Source of the DNA: Ceratodon purpureus
Lineage: Eukaryota; Streptophyta; Bryopsida; Pseudoditrichales; Ditrichaceae
NCBI GenBank assembly: GCA_014871385.1
Contig: CM026422.1
Span: 22,499,014-22,563,013 of the forward strand
Reading direction: 5' to 3'
DNA: 64,000 nt
The notes below the pieces were generated by a model that saw nothing but the letters and a program-made list of their open reading frames with translations, ran no database searches and was not told the origin of the DNA. Numbering within the stretch: position 1 is the first letter of the stretch; each line of letters starts with the position of its first letter. A program made the position numbers and the translations under genes. Below, one piece after another: positions 48,168-59,524 of this stretch.

Positions 48168-51100
48168 TCACGAATGAATGGTGATTACATTGCTACTGAA
48201 TTTTTCACGACGCCTGCTGCCAATTGACCGTGTCGAAGCTGAAAACTCATCATCGCTGTCGAAGTGGCTGGGTCTGTTGCGTCTCTTGAGCCGCAAGCAG
48301 GCGTTCTTTGGGAAACATGAAACCTCAAGGAGCGGCTTCGTCGGCACAGGAATGCACTTCACCAGCACGGCCAGAGGGAGCGCAACAATGCCAATGGCAA
48401 TGCACAACCCCCACCATTTGATCGCCAACATGGTGGTATCCGCGAAGTTGTTCAAAAACGTAACAATGATCACCTGGAAGAAGACGGTGATGCCGATGAT
48501 CCCCATAAACAAGTAGTTTTTGTAAATCCCTTGAAACACATTGAAGCTCTCTGGCCGACGCGCGTTGATCTCGTTGAAGAGCTGGCAGAACACAAATGCG
48601 TTGAAGATGATGGTGTTGCGCTCTAGCACCTGCTCGTCGTGCGTTCCTTTGAGTCCCAGAATCTCAATCCCGCGGTAGGTTAGAATGAGCAGCACTACAA
48701 TCTGGTAGAGCGCTTGCCCAAAGATGTTCCTCCACATGATGTTCGTAATGAGCGGCTCCGTGCGGCCAATTGGCGTCCTGTCCATGAGATCGTCAGTCGG
48801 GGCCTCGGTCGCTAATGCGAGTGCTCCCATGGTGTCCATGATCAAGTTAACCCACAAGAGCTGCACTGCCGTCAGGGGCACTTCCCCGGAGCTCACAGCA
48901 GCAACGAAGTTGATTGCAAGTGCCACCACGTTCACTGTCAGCTGGAATTGAATAAACTTCTGTATGTTGGCGTAGACTGAACGACCCCAACGCACCACCT
49001 TCACCACCGATGTGAAGTTGTCGTCGAGGATGATGATGTCGGAGCTCTCTTTCGCAACCTCTGTGCCAGCGATCCCCATAGAAAGGCCAATGTCGGATTC
49101 TTTCAATGCAGGTGCGTCGTTTGTTCCATCGCCAGTTACCGCCACGACATTTCCTCGGTTCTTGAGTGCTTTCACGAGCTTGAGCTTGTCCAACGGCGAA
49201 GACCTCGCCATCACTACTAGGTTGTCTAAATCGGTGCTGTTTAGCTTCGCCTCATCCCAGGTGCGAAACTCCTTGCCTTCCACCACGAGCCCGCCCTCAG
49301 TGAGGATCCCACACTCGGCTGCTATGGCTTTGGCTGTGTACAAATTGTCACCCGTCACCATGCGCACCTTCACGCCGGCTCTCTGGCAACGTTCCACCGC
49401 ATCGCGTACCCCGTCTCTGCAAGGATCCTTGATTCCGGCTATGGCCATGAGGACAAGCCCCTGCTGTGGCGTCTCCCACTCTGACCGTGCCTCTTCGCTT
49501 TGAGGTACCTCACTTTCCTCGATTGGCAGATATGCGAAGGCAATGCACCGCAACGCTTGTGCCGCCATTCCCTCAATCACGACATTGAATTTCAGTCTGT
49601 CCTCGTCAGTCATGGGCCGGCATTCACCGTCTGAGTCTACCCATTGACTGCACAGGTCGAGAATGATTTCCGCTGCTCCCTTCCAGTGCACTTGAACCTC
49701 ACCGTCAATGTTCTTATATACAACTCCTCCACGTTTCTTCTCCGAATTGAAAGTCTCCACATGAAGAACTTCGTTCTGGTGTCGGATTGCTCTGAAGTCC
49801 ATGCCGAGCTTGAGTCCCCATGTTAAGATGGCGGCTTCTGTCGGGCTCCCAGTCACAACTGCCTCTTCTCCAGCTTTTGGTGGAGAGACATTTCCATTGC
49901 TATTGAGACAAATAGAGTCCACGACCAGTGTTCGCAAGTTTTCAGGAAGCGATTTGGCATCGGCCAATGTGCCTTCGCCCTTCATCTCCCCACCTAAACA
50001 AGCTTTTACGACGGTCATCTTGTTCGTTGTAAGTGTCCCTGTTTTATCACTACAAATCGTGGTCGCCGATCCCATGGTCTCACAAGCGGCAAGAACGCGA
50101 ACTAGTGACTTATCAGCCATCATCTTCCGCATTGAGTAAGCCAATGTGAGTGTCACGGCCAACGGCAAGCCCTCAGGTACAGCGACCACCACTATCGTTA
50201 CAGCGATGGAGAAGACGTGCACCATATCCTTGATCACCTGCATGACTCTCCTGTCCTTCCCAGTCGCATTCTTGAACGTGATAGTGAAGTATCGGATTAT
50301 CAGAATCACCAACACCACCGATGCGACAAGCAGCCCTACTTTGCCAATCAAAGTCGCAGCACCGTTCAACCTCACCTGAAGCGGTGTCTGCTCGTCGTTG
50401 TCCACACTTATGGATGCCATGACCTGCCCCCATTCCGTGTTCAGTCCCACTCCCGTCACCAGCATTGTGCCTTGCCCATCTTGCACTTTGCACCCCGAGA
50501 GAAGAAACGGTCTGGCCTTGTCTTTCTTCACAGGTAAGCTCTCTCCTGTCATTGTGGATTCATCAATCGACAATGAGTGCCCTTCTACGAGCACTCCATC
50601 AGCTGGAACTTGGCCTCCGATGGACAATGGCACAATGTCACCAACCACGAGATTGAAAATGGACACCGTTTGCCTCCGACCTGCTCTGAGAACCTCCAGC
50701 TGAATGTTCTCCTTCTCGTCGTTCAGGTTTTGAAAGTTCAGCCCTTGTTTGTAGTCGCTAACGGCCGTGACAACGATGACGAGAATCACCGCGAAGCCTA
50801 TGCTGGTGCCCTCGTACCAACCCTTCTGAATTCCCTCGGTCCATATCCCGGTTGCTAAGGATACAATAGCACATACCATGAGGATGTTGAGCGTGGTGTC
50901 CTTGCAAGCATCCCAGACAAAGGACCAGAACCCCTTTGTGGTCTTTTTCGGATATGTGTTGGCACCGTAAGAGTCTCGCCTCCTTTGAAGCTGCTCCTCT
51001 GCTTCGTCCAACCCATACTCTCTGTCTGTGTTCAGTTTCTCACAGAGCCCTTCAACTCCACCTAATCGTTCGAGGTCTTCTATCTGTCGGTCTTGCAGCA

Positions 51101-51290
51101 ATTGCGTCAAGGTGCTGGGGGATACCACGTACCCGTCCGGTTGTATGCGAATTCCTCTTTGGAAGCGATTACAAGCACAGATGAAGCGTACGAATATCCG
51201 AAATCGACGTGCAGCAGCGCTCAAGCAAATTTCAGAGTTTGTTCCTGGAACTGTCGAACTCCATCTCTTCGAAATCTCGACATGATTCAT
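48168..51290 (-). CDS. Autoinhibited type IIB Ca2+-ATPase (ACA-like), intronless, 1040 aa
   Basis: ATG at 51290, stop at 48168, a single uninterrupted frame. The basic, hydrophobic N-terminus (residues about 8-48, KRWSS...AARRFRIFVRFICACNRF) matches the position of the plant autoinhibitory, calmodulin-binding region. P-type motifs in order: TGES (248-251), PEGLP in M4 (372-376), the phosphorylated Asp415 in DKTGT, KGAAE (537-541, nucleotide binding), MVTGDN (about 644) and TGDGTNDAP (719-727), with about ten membrane segments. The enzyme pumps Ca2+ out of the cytosol (plasma membrane or vacuole-type membrane) after signalling; calmodulin relieves inhibition. The short Ser-rich basic tail (RSIGSRRREKFSS) may be regulatory. 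Absence of introns is notable, since many plant ACA genes have several, though intronless members are known. Confidence 0.95.
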   Translation of the reverse strand: MNHVEISKRWSSTVPGTNSEICLSAAARRFRIFVRFICACNRFQRGIRIQPDGYVVSPSTLTQLLQDRQIEDLERLGGVEGLCEKLNTDREYGLDEAEEQLQRRRDSYGANTYPKKTTKGFWSFVWDACKDTTLNILMVCAIVSLATGIWTEGIQKGWYEGTSIGFAVILVIVVTAVSDYKQGLNFQNLNDEKENIQLEVLRAGRRQTVSIFNLVVGDIVPLSIGGQVPADGVLVEGHSLSIDESTMTGESLPVKKDKARPFLLSGCKVQDGQGTMLVTGVGLNTEWGQVMASISVDNDEQTPLQVRLNGAATLIGKVGLLVASVVLVILIIRYFTITFKNATGKDRRVMQVIKDMVHVFSIAVTIVVVAVPEGLPLAVTLTLAYSMRKMMADKSLVRVLAACETMGSATTICSDKTGTLTTNKMTVVKACLGGEMKGEGTLADAKSLPENLRTLVVDSICLNSNGNVSPPKAGEEAVVTGSPTEAAILTWGLKLGMDFRAIRHQNEVLHVETFNSEKKRGGVVYKNIDGEVQVHWKGAAEIILDLCSQWVDSDGECRPMTDEDRLKFNVVIEGMAAQALRCIAFAYLPIEESEVPQSEEARSEWETPQQGLVLMAIAGIKDPCRDGVRDAVERCQRAGVKVRMVTGDNLYTAKAIAAECGILTEGGLVVEGKEFRTWDEAKLNSTDLDNLVVMARSSPLDKLKLVKALKNRGNVVAVTGDGTNDAPALKESDIGLSMGIAGTEVAKESSDIIILDDNFTSVVKVVRWGRSVYANIQKFIQFQLTVNVVALAINFVAAVSSGEVPLTAVQLLWVNLIMDTMGALALATEAPTDDLMDRTPIGRTEPLITNIMWRNIFGQALYQIVVLLILTYRGIEILGLKGTHDEQVLERNTIIFNAFVFCQLFNEINARRPESFNVFQGIYKNYLFMGIIGITVFFQVIIVTFLNNFADTTMLAIKWWGLCIAIGIVALPLAVLVKCIPVPTKPLLEVSCFPKNACLRLKRRNRPSHFDSDDEFSASTRSIGSRRREKFSSNVITIHS

Positions 51291-51382
51291 GTCCGCTGTT
51301 CACAAATCTATCCAGAAATCTGTGACCAATGCTCTACTTGACCAGTTTACTTGGACAGCTAAATTTGCTGAAGATAATCTGG

Positions 51383-51414
<32 letters not shown>

Positions 51415-51666
51415 GCACACATGCAACAACGAAAAGAGGCTCATTAGAGAAACGGACACACTAGCACCGTCAAAGCTAAACTTCCAATCCCTGTTGAACT
51501 CAAGCTGCATAAAATCCGCCACAAATCATATATATTCTAGCCCACGCACACAAAACATACAAGTTTCCAAATTCAACCTAAAAGCAATGCCACCACCGCA
51601 CACACAAAACAACCCTGGCATCAAGCACCCAGCTTTTTACATGAAAAGCAATGCTCTTATAACTTG
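51291..51666. promoter_or_regulatory. Upstream region of the Ca2+-ATPase, with (TCTG)8
   Basis: A perfect TCTG microsatellite of eight units lies at 51384-51415, about 95-125 bp upstream of the start codon, within the presumed 5' leader or promoter. No other motif identified. Confidence 0.6.
51384..51415. repeat. (TCTG)8 microsatellite
   Basis: Thirty-two bases of perfect TCTG repeats on the plus strand (CAGA on the coding strand of the Ca2+-ATPase gene). Confidence 0.97.
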
Positions 51667-51968
51667 TCACCCACCCTGCTATTAGAAAAGAAATGAATTA
51701 CACAACTGCACATGCAAATTGATTAAAACATACCTGCAAGGCTGCAATCCGATGACCTCTAAAGTGCAGCTTATATCTAGGTCCCTGCAGTCAGAACCCA
51801 CTGCCGGAACTAGTAATTCACTCAGACGTGAACATACAATCACTGATCAATATAGTTCGAACCCAAGTAGGCGCTAACTTATTAAATTATTCTGCAGTAG
51901 TACAATGCTCAGACAAGAGATCATACAGACTGAGAAGACGATGATGGAGGTTGGTGATCCTCCGATGA

Positions 51969-52241
51969 TCATATACCTGAACTGTTGCCGATGGTCACAA
52001 CAGTGGTGACCGACCCACCGACGCGCGAGATCTGTAGTGAACCACAGTCCAGACTCCATTTGCCGGCCGCGGTGAATGCCACCGTGTCCGGCAGACGCGA
52101 GTAGCCGCCCGGAAACGTGGCTCGGGTTATGGAACGCGTTACAATGTGATCGTGGTTGGGAACCTCGTGAACGCGCAGTTCTAACGTGATGGGAACCTTG
52201 GCACCTGTAGAGTACCCCACCGAGAACCTGTAAATTGCCAT
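51969..52241 (-). CDS. Small hypothetical protein, about 90 aa
   Basis: ATG at 52241, in-frame stop at 51969. The translation looks real: amphipathic beta-like stretches (VPITLELRVHEVPNHDHIV, TVAFTAAGKWSLDCGSLQIS, VTTVVTIGNSSG) and higher GC than the flanks. A possible donor (gtatat, just below 51977) and a possible downstream exon (51784-51734) exist, but joining them directly puts a stop early in exon 2, so I give the unspliced ORF. It lies between the Ca2+-ATPase promoter and the 3' end of thioesterase B on the same strand. I do not recognise the family; a small beta-sandwich domain is a guess. Confidence 0.45.
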   Translation of the reverse strand: MAIYRFSVGYSTGAKVPITLELRVHEVPNHDHIVTRSITRATFPGGYSRLPDTVAFTAAGKWSLDCGSLQISRVGGSVTTVVTIGNSSGI

Positions 52242-53228
52242 TAAAAAGAAGGATTGGAGAAGTTCCGAGAATCCGAGATTTGGGTCAAGATAATAATATG
52301 TTTTCTCAGAAGATTAAATTCTGTTGATGTCCAGGTTTCTAGTCTGGGTGAGAAGGTGGTGGGAAAGATGGGCCCTGGAAAGATGTTGCAGAGGGAAATC
52401 GGGATGCTAAATTGTGTTTTGCTGTAACAGGTGTGTTACCACTGGGTCGGTAACACGAATTAGGGCTCGAGCTGTTACTTGCAAATTTGTCGGTTTGATG
52501 CGATGTGAACTCTGTCGGAGGAAGACTCGGCTAGCGGTTGGAGTGAAGGCTTAGAACTATAAAGGTTTCCCCTGTGCTCTCGTTCACTACCTGGATGCTT
52601 CGCTATTGTTCTGCCCTACTTTGAACACAATGATTCGACCTGTATCTACTTTAGCCGTCCTAAGCTCGTGATCCCATGCTTCTTTGTCGTAGGAGCTTTA
52701 TTTCAGTCGGGTAGCTGGGAACCCGTGTGGCGTGCGCTATTCTGTAGGGATAGGTCGTTCTTCGCACTTCGTTCACAGCCAAGGTGTTGGACTTCCAACC
52801 CTTAGGCGCAGCATGACTAAGTTCGTATGATACTATGTCTGGTACTGTTTTTCCCCATTTGGGTTTTGTGCGTCTGGAAGAAATTATATCGCCAAGTTGC
52901 ACTTCCTTTGTTATTTCGTCACTTGAGGCCAGGGGTCCGAAATGTAGTCAAATTATCCAGGTTTTCCATACGAAACCCTTGAAGTTTTCAATACGAAACT
53001 AGATCACAAGATCTTGTGAACTAGTCAAGAGCTAAATGCAGAGTCCATGCATACAGAAGCTCTGAATTTCAGTTTTCTACGGGTTGAACTCACTGTCGAT
53101 CTTGCCCTGCAAAACTGCATGGGATCACGCAGAAGGGAAGGCAGTGTGATTTGAGAAGTTCTACTTCAATATCGTGTGATGGGAGTGCATGTGGAAAGGC
53201 TTAACCTTCCGGCAGGCAGATTTCAGAT
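52242..53228. other. Intergenic region 3' of thioesterase B
   Basis: Contains the presumed 5' flank of the small ORF and the 3' UTR of thioesterase B. The open frame at 52902-52660 (minus) lacks an ATG at its start and any recognisable motif, so it is not called. Confidence 0.45.
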
Positions 53229-56200
53229 CTAAAGCTTAGCCATCGCTAGCAACTGCTCTGGTTTGTATTTGCGCATCAACCCTTCTTGAGTGGCTGACAT
53301 AACTAACTGCAAAATCCAATATCGAAGATCATTAGTATTAGCAGGTTAGCAGTTCTTGCGTCAACTTCATGCATACAGAATCAGGGCCATGTATCGAAAA
53401 GAATACACGAGTCAAAGACACAAATACGAGAACAAAAATACGTCATGTACAATACCTCTCCCTGTTGATTGAAGAAATTTCCATAGACAAGTGCTCGACC
53501 ATTGCTTGCACAGGGGCTTGATTGCTGCAAAATAATTCCCGACATGACCAGTATCAGATCCTTACCGCTATCAAATACTCTGCTACATCCGATATAATTT
53601 AATGATACGTTGCTTATTTGTGGGCTTGTGTAGCCGTACACAAATTAATCATTAGCAGCCGGATTGTTAGATAAATAGTTTCTTGCGTCCTTCAAATCAA
53701 AGAAACTTAAAACGACTTTACCAAAGAGGAACATGAACTTCTTTCTTCGATACCGTACTCACGAGAGACAGGATACCACTGAATTAATATCAGCTAAGAA
53801 GCTTACCACAAAGAGAAGCCATTCGTCAGCTTTAAAAGGCTTGTGAAACCACATGCTGCAACAAGCACGATCACAAACATAGATATCAACTTCCCGACGA
53901 ATCTTTTCAATCTCAATTTTGTGTTGATTTGCCTGTTTACCAAGTTATATGCTGTGAATCAACAATGGGTTTCTTGTCTTCCTTATTATTAACTGAGAGC
54001 TCCTGTACAACCTACAGTTTTATAAAAGTAGAACCAAAAGGAAAAAAAGGAGGTGCACATCTTTGCCGGTTCACTGTAGAAGTCTGACAATTTGTAAATC
54101 TGGTATTGAAGTCTATTGTAAGCACTTTTAACCTTTAGATACCTTTTTAAGCACAAACAACTTGAAGTTTGTATTTCAAGAACCGCATGCCTAATGAGGT
54201 TAGGTAGAACTGAAACATCACTCCTGATAAGTAGACATGATGAATTATATTATCAAAGAACATACGAGTGGTCCAAACTCAAAATCCGAATAGGATCTTC
54301 TCCGTGAGGTCGTTTTACTACGTCTAAGAATGTCCAATCGGATGCATATGCAGCTGCGCACCTGCAGTTGAAACAAAAATAAAATTGAAACAGATATACG
54401 GGTTAGGTTTGATCATTAAAAGTAAGCAAGGAGAAGCAATTGGCTTTGTTCAATAATATTTGGTGGTTGTACAATTGCAAAACATTTTTTCTTTTTGCGA
54501 TTGTGCAACCATCAAATCTCATTGAACAAAGCTAATGACCCAGTTTCAAAAGATGTCCAATGTCATGAAGGTTTTGGTATAGTACCGATGCAGGGCTGGA
54601 TCATCCGTTAGTTTGCCTTTAGTCTTTATCCATATACTCTGCCTGCACCACAAAAACAGAAAAAAAGTTACTAAAGAACACAATACCGAAATATAAGATT
54701 TAAGGGAGTAAAAGATGCAAACTGGATGAAAATCTCAAAGAACTCCAGCTCAGATTGAAAGGAGAATTGTAGTACCATGGTGCCAGTGCTTCTTTGGAAC
54801 CTGGTTTGATAGGTTCAACCATTTTCAGATCCATAGGACATTTAAATGTTTCACTGTGCCATTTCATGCCCAATCTGACACACCACATCTTGACATTAAT
54901 ACCATTATCTCATCCACACAAGTATGTAGTTTGTGTTCGTTTTATTCATTGAAATTCTTAGGGTCGTAAAGATTGGCCATGAGGATTTCAAGTTGATTCT
55001 AATTGCAGCTAATTGTACTTCTGTATCTTTTTCTAAGATATCTCAGCGAAGGCAGTAGAAAATATATCCTTGAAATCACACTGAAAACAGTGATGATAGA
55101 AAATCTGCTACTTACGCAGAAGTGGGAGGATATTTTCTTGCTAAATCCTCGACAGACAACAGCTGCGCAAAGCACAAAGGTTCCAGTAAGTTTTCCTGTC
55201 AAAGCATTATGCAACCTTCTGATACAGATCGAGATAAACAGCAAGATAACCAAGATTCAAATACAGCTTTGAACCTACCTGGTCTGGAGAGGGAACAGTT
55301 GGCATTTTCTCTTGATGCTCAAAACTTTTCGGTAAGTCAAGTCTCTGAAAAGAATTTAACCACAGAAACCTCAGCATGGAGCTAGTTTTTCTTGTATTAA
55401 AGTTCCGTTTTTACTATTCAAACCCTGACTACATCCAACACATTAATTCTTGGTTATAAGCTAAAAATGAAAAGAAAGACGCCTACTTCTGGTTTGATTT
55501 CCTTGATCCCAAGAAGCTATTGTAATCCCATCAAAGACTTTTGGTGAAGATCTCGGTCAAGATAAAATAAATTTCCGTTGAAGAGTGTGACAGTTTGATG
55601 AAATCAACCAACCTCAAATGAAGAATACATTGAAAATATGACTTTGCCTTTTTGGATTGCGGACACCTGCCTTGTTGAAAAAGTCTGGCCGTCACGCATT
55701 CTTTCTACTTTGTACAGAACTGGTACTACAGAACATACAGTTCCAGACAGCATTGTCAGATATACAGTCAAATCACTCTGTAAACGTTAAAATGTTGAAT
55801 TAGCTTCTCAAAGGACGTATAGGAAGGGGACTGAAGAACATGATGAAAGGGCCTATACAGCATAATAGATTTTTGTGAATACTCATTCATAAGTTTAGTG
55901 TGTAAATCATATACTCACAAACATAATCCCACATCATCCGTTAAGATTTAAACCACATACCATACGTCATTTTTAAGTCATTGCAGTCTAGAAGGTAAGG
56001 GGTTGATACGAGTACATACTTTGATCATCTCCAACCCGAAGGAAGTAAGCGTGGAAGCTGTGAACTAGAAGGGCAGGATTTACAGTTTTGCAGGCAGCAG
56101 CTAAAGCCTGCGACATCCAACATATTGTGAGACTCCTCTCAACCACTACAACTTGTTGGTGCGACCTGCGAGATTGACTGATTAACCAACTGTCCACAAT

Positions 56201-58445
56201 GATCTACTTTCTGCAGCATCTGTACATAGCATGCTTTTAGGTCTTTCAACGAGAAGGTTTAGAACATACTTGGCCAATGAGATGCCCACCGAATATATTT
56301 CCAAAAAAGGGAAATTCCTCTTTCGTGACACTTTGAAATAAATCAATCTGCCATTTACCACATAGAAACAATGTTAGTTGCTTGAGAATTTTCACGACTC
56401 AAGCACCTAACCATACTTTTGAAAGAATCTACATCTCTAGAGCTCCTTTGATCTTTGATACTTGAGGGTATCAGTAGGTTCATTTGCACATACTCACAGA
56501 GCCGTCTGCACTCTTACTTTTACAATCTCCAACTGAAGTATACGTTCGAGAACAGGAACTTCGCCATCTTTCTCTGGTTGTTGCGCCCATATAGAAGCAC
56601 TATTAAGAAGATCTGCATCTTTATTATGAAGCACCAAGCAGGTTACCTGCAGAAATATGAAACCAAAACATATAATAATTATAAGGGAGCTTCTTCCACA
56701 TGCCAAAGAGAAGACATAAAATACATGAAGCTCAAGGTCAGTGGCAGGTTTCTGAATAGACGGTAGAAAGACGGAAACGTATACTTCACAACAGCCACCT
56801 CTGTAAATGATGAGGGAACCTATGCTCTCATAACCTGAAATTCATTCCAAGTTGGTGCAGTTTGGGACCAATTTTTTTGCTTCATGTGTTGGAATATTGC
56901 ACAAAAATAAACTTCGACAATTTCCTCGAATGTGGTTTAGGTCGAAATCAGTGAACCTGGAATTTGGACTCCAAATTCCACTAATTTCACTGCAAATTTC
57001 GTGACAGAATGATAGGAAAGGAAATTCCACTAATACCACTGCAAGGAAGAGAATTAACATAATCAAGAATTTCATTTCACTTGAGGCAAGATGATTGTGA
57101 ATTCATTCTGTTCAATGTGCCGCTCGCTTATTGATTTTTTTCATTTACAAGATGATGTGCTGAAGCAGTAGTATAGCAAAAGATGGAACTGAGGAAACCT
57201 ATTGAACTGGTTTCAACAACACTATCATCCGTAACTCCAACATAAGAGAAAAGGCCTCAACGATCTACAGTAATTCCATTTAAGTTACTCACTAAAATTC
57301 TAAAAAAAACACTCAGACGATACGTCATGCTAGGAACATAAGAGGACAATAATGAAGGACTGCTAACCTCAGTTATGGCAGTGAGAGTAGATTTGTGGAC
57401 GCCCTTTACTGGAACAATGGTCTCTGCCAAGATTCACGTCGCATAGAAAATCGTAAACAGGTATGTACTCTGTAAACGTGAAATATAAAGATTTCTATAG
57501 TGAAAGAAAAATTGCTTGAGCATTTCACCTTCTAAAGTTTGCAAGTCGATCACAAGCCGTCATGCACGACTTTTCAAGTATTTGATCATTACACGGATAC
57601 CTAATCATGACCTCACCATATCCAAAGTAGTCCCCTGATTTCAGAGTGACTTCAGTGCACGTAGCTTGATCTTCAGAACCCAAGGGCGAACTCACAAATG
57701 AGATTTTTGCCTGCAAAGAAACTCGTAATCAGCTACAGGCAGGAGGCTACAATAGATAATACTTATAAAAAACATATTAATAAATCCAACGCAGTACCTC
57801 TCCCTTCCAAAGGAAATAAAGTCCCCCGAGCGCACCTTCTTGCACTATTATCTCCCCTTCCCCTACACAGAAAAGATGGAAATATGTCATGTTAACAGTC
57901 AACACCACCAAACAACTGAAGAATCTAGATTGTAGTCTAGTTCAAGGTCTCACCATAGTTACGAGCCTCAACCACTTCTGCAAGTCGCTGAGCAGATGCT
58001 CGAGGCAGTTGCTGCACAATTGCAATGCATCCTAAAAATTTCACAACTGCATGAAATACAGTTGAAGAGAACAATTAATCACACCATTTCCTTCTTCAGG
58101 TAAATCGGAAAAATACATGATCAGATCGACTGCGACCCAATCCAGCGTAATGCAAGTCTATCCCTAAGTAGTCGCCACCGCAATCATCTAAACGTTTACT
58201 AGACGGCACAAACATCCAATGTCAACCGCAAAAGCAAGAATTATAAGCACACCATAAGAACCGCACAATTATCTTCCTCCAAAATTATCAACGAGCAAAG
58301 GCAGACAGAGTCAAAAAAAATTCAAACTAAATCAAAGCACCGATTGCACAGGGAAGAGTAAAGATTCGACACCACCAAAATCGCGTCACTCACCTTCCTC
58401 CTTAGACACAGAGATCCGCACTCCCTGACCTCCTCTACCCGCCAT
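53229..58445 (-). CDS. Peroxisomal acyl-CoA thioesterase with N-terminal cNMP-like domain, gene B (paralogue of A)
   Basis: Seventeen exons: 58445-58394, 58046-57954, 57862-57798, 57710-57617, 57423-57368, 56646-56518, 56347-56270, 56107-56020, 55725-55613, 55344-55279, 55162-55116, 54874-54776, 54642-54586, 54361-54266, 53855-53807, 53524-53456 and 53306-53229; 1329 nt, 442 aa. Exon order and all intron phases match gene A. The N-terminal cNMP-like domain ([28 protein letters not shown]) precedes the double hotdog ([43 protein letters not shown]). Active-site equivalents are kept. It ends AKL, a PTS1 variant. Exon 11 (LLSVEDLARKYPPTSA) is shorter and diverged. One intron carries a 39-bp hairpin. 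Role as for gene A; the weaker signal and diverged linker hint at a changed substrate range or import efficiency, which is inference. Confidence 0.88.
54440..54535. repeat. Inverted repeat (hairpin) inside an intron of thioesterase B
   Basis: Arm 54440-54478 (TTGGCTTTGTTCAATAATAT...) pairs with 54497-54535, about 33 of 39 positions, with an 18-nt T-rich loop. It sits in the intron between exons 13 and 14. It may be a tiny MITE or a fold-back RNA. Confidence 0.75.
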
Positions 58446-58637
58446 TGCCAAAGTCACACAAGCCTCCCGCTCCTGCACCCGACGACAAAGTGTTAATGAA
58501 AGCTTCCACGAACAAAACTGAAAATATCATCAAAAAACTTAAGGCGCCAGAGCAATACATCGACGTGGTCCGCAAACACTCACGCTAGAAGCCACAAACT
58601 AAAACCCTACGAAATCGCTGCATTCTAAGATACTATA
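58446..58637 (-). promoter_or_regulatory. 5' leader/promoter of thioesterase B with telo-box-like motif
   Basis: GTAGGGTTT is present on the coding strand (58602-58610), about 160 bp upstream of the ATG, echoing CTAGGGTTT before gene A. Such telo-box motifs are common in plant housekeeping promoters. Confidence 0.4.
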
Positions 58638-59330
58638 CTCCAAAGTGGCTCCAGCTATGGCGAAGGCGCAATTGCAGTGAACATCGTCGCCAACGAGCTT
58701 GCCGAATGAAATCCTCCGTAAATTCCCGTTCTACTCCGACAAGGTTCAGAAATACCGCTTCAGAAAAATTCACGCAATCACACAAGTCTGATACTGACAG
58801 ATTTCCACAAACAGAATTGGAAAAAACCGATCAACACCTTGAGCACAGAAAACGAAATCAAATCAATGATTTCAATTCGTTCGTACACACACAAACTCCA
58901 AAGTGGCTCCAGCCATGGCGAAAACACAATCGCTCTCAAGAAGGCAGAATCGCAAACGAACTCCTCACTAAACAACCACTGTCCTCAACATCAATAACCT
59001 TCACAAATGCCGCTTCACACCAATATAACCTAGAAGAAAAGCCTAGAAACAAACCTCGCAAAAGCAGATCGCATCACCCGAGCAATCAAGCCACGCCTTC
59101 CATGCCTTCACCGTAACACCGGACGAAACCCTTGCATTCGTCCCATGCCCGCACACTCCAGCAGCTCCAGATATGCCGAAGGCGCAATTGCCGTCGAGAT
59201 CGTCGCTAAGAAACGTCGAAATCCTCAGTAAACGACCGCTCCACTCCGGCACGACTCCGCAACACAGCTTGAAAACTCAGACAAGCACACATCAATCCTT
59301 GTCTGCAAGCAGAAGAGCAATAGAGCTCCC
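58638..59330. repeat. Imperfect ~258-bp tandem repeat, three units
   Basis: Anchor phrases recur at 58638 (CTCCAAAGTGGCTCCAG), 58896 (same) and 59156 (CTCCAGCAGCTCCAG), each followed by a variant of ATGGCGAAGGCGCAATTG and later by an AATCCTC...ACTCCG phrase. Units are diverged, so the array is not new. The ORF at 58706-59116 is a by-product of the repeat and is not called as a gene. Confidence 0.7.
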
Positions 59331-59524
59331 TATGCCGTAAAAACACTGCAAAGCTGCAGCCTGCACACTTTGCAACGTACAATCCATGTCTATGAGCGCC
59401 AAGTGTTACTCCGGGAACTAGCGTACATGGGTATTATGCAGGTATTACATGTGTATGAGCGCAATATCACCTGAGTGTCGCATAGGTTTCAGTCGAGAAC
59501 GTTTCATCTGGATTCGGGCAACAC

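Noticed and set aside
51734..51784. Second exon for the small ORF at 51969-52241
   Set aside because: Direct joining in phase produces a stop within the first codons of the exon.
52660..52902. 80-residue minus-strand open frame
   Set aside because: It begins with a non-ATG codon, shows no motif and lies in the 3' flank of thioesterase B.
54999..55253. Minus-strand ORF initially taken as exon 11 of thioesterase B (LRYLRKRYRST)
   Set aside because: It lacks an AG acceptor. A better exon, 55162-55116, has AG and GTAAG borders, the right phase and LLSVEDLARKY.
58706..59116. 136-residue plus-strand ORF
   Set aside because: It spans parts of the 258-bp tandem repeat and repeats its own sequence accordingly; it lies upstream of thioesterase B on the opposite strand with no domain.
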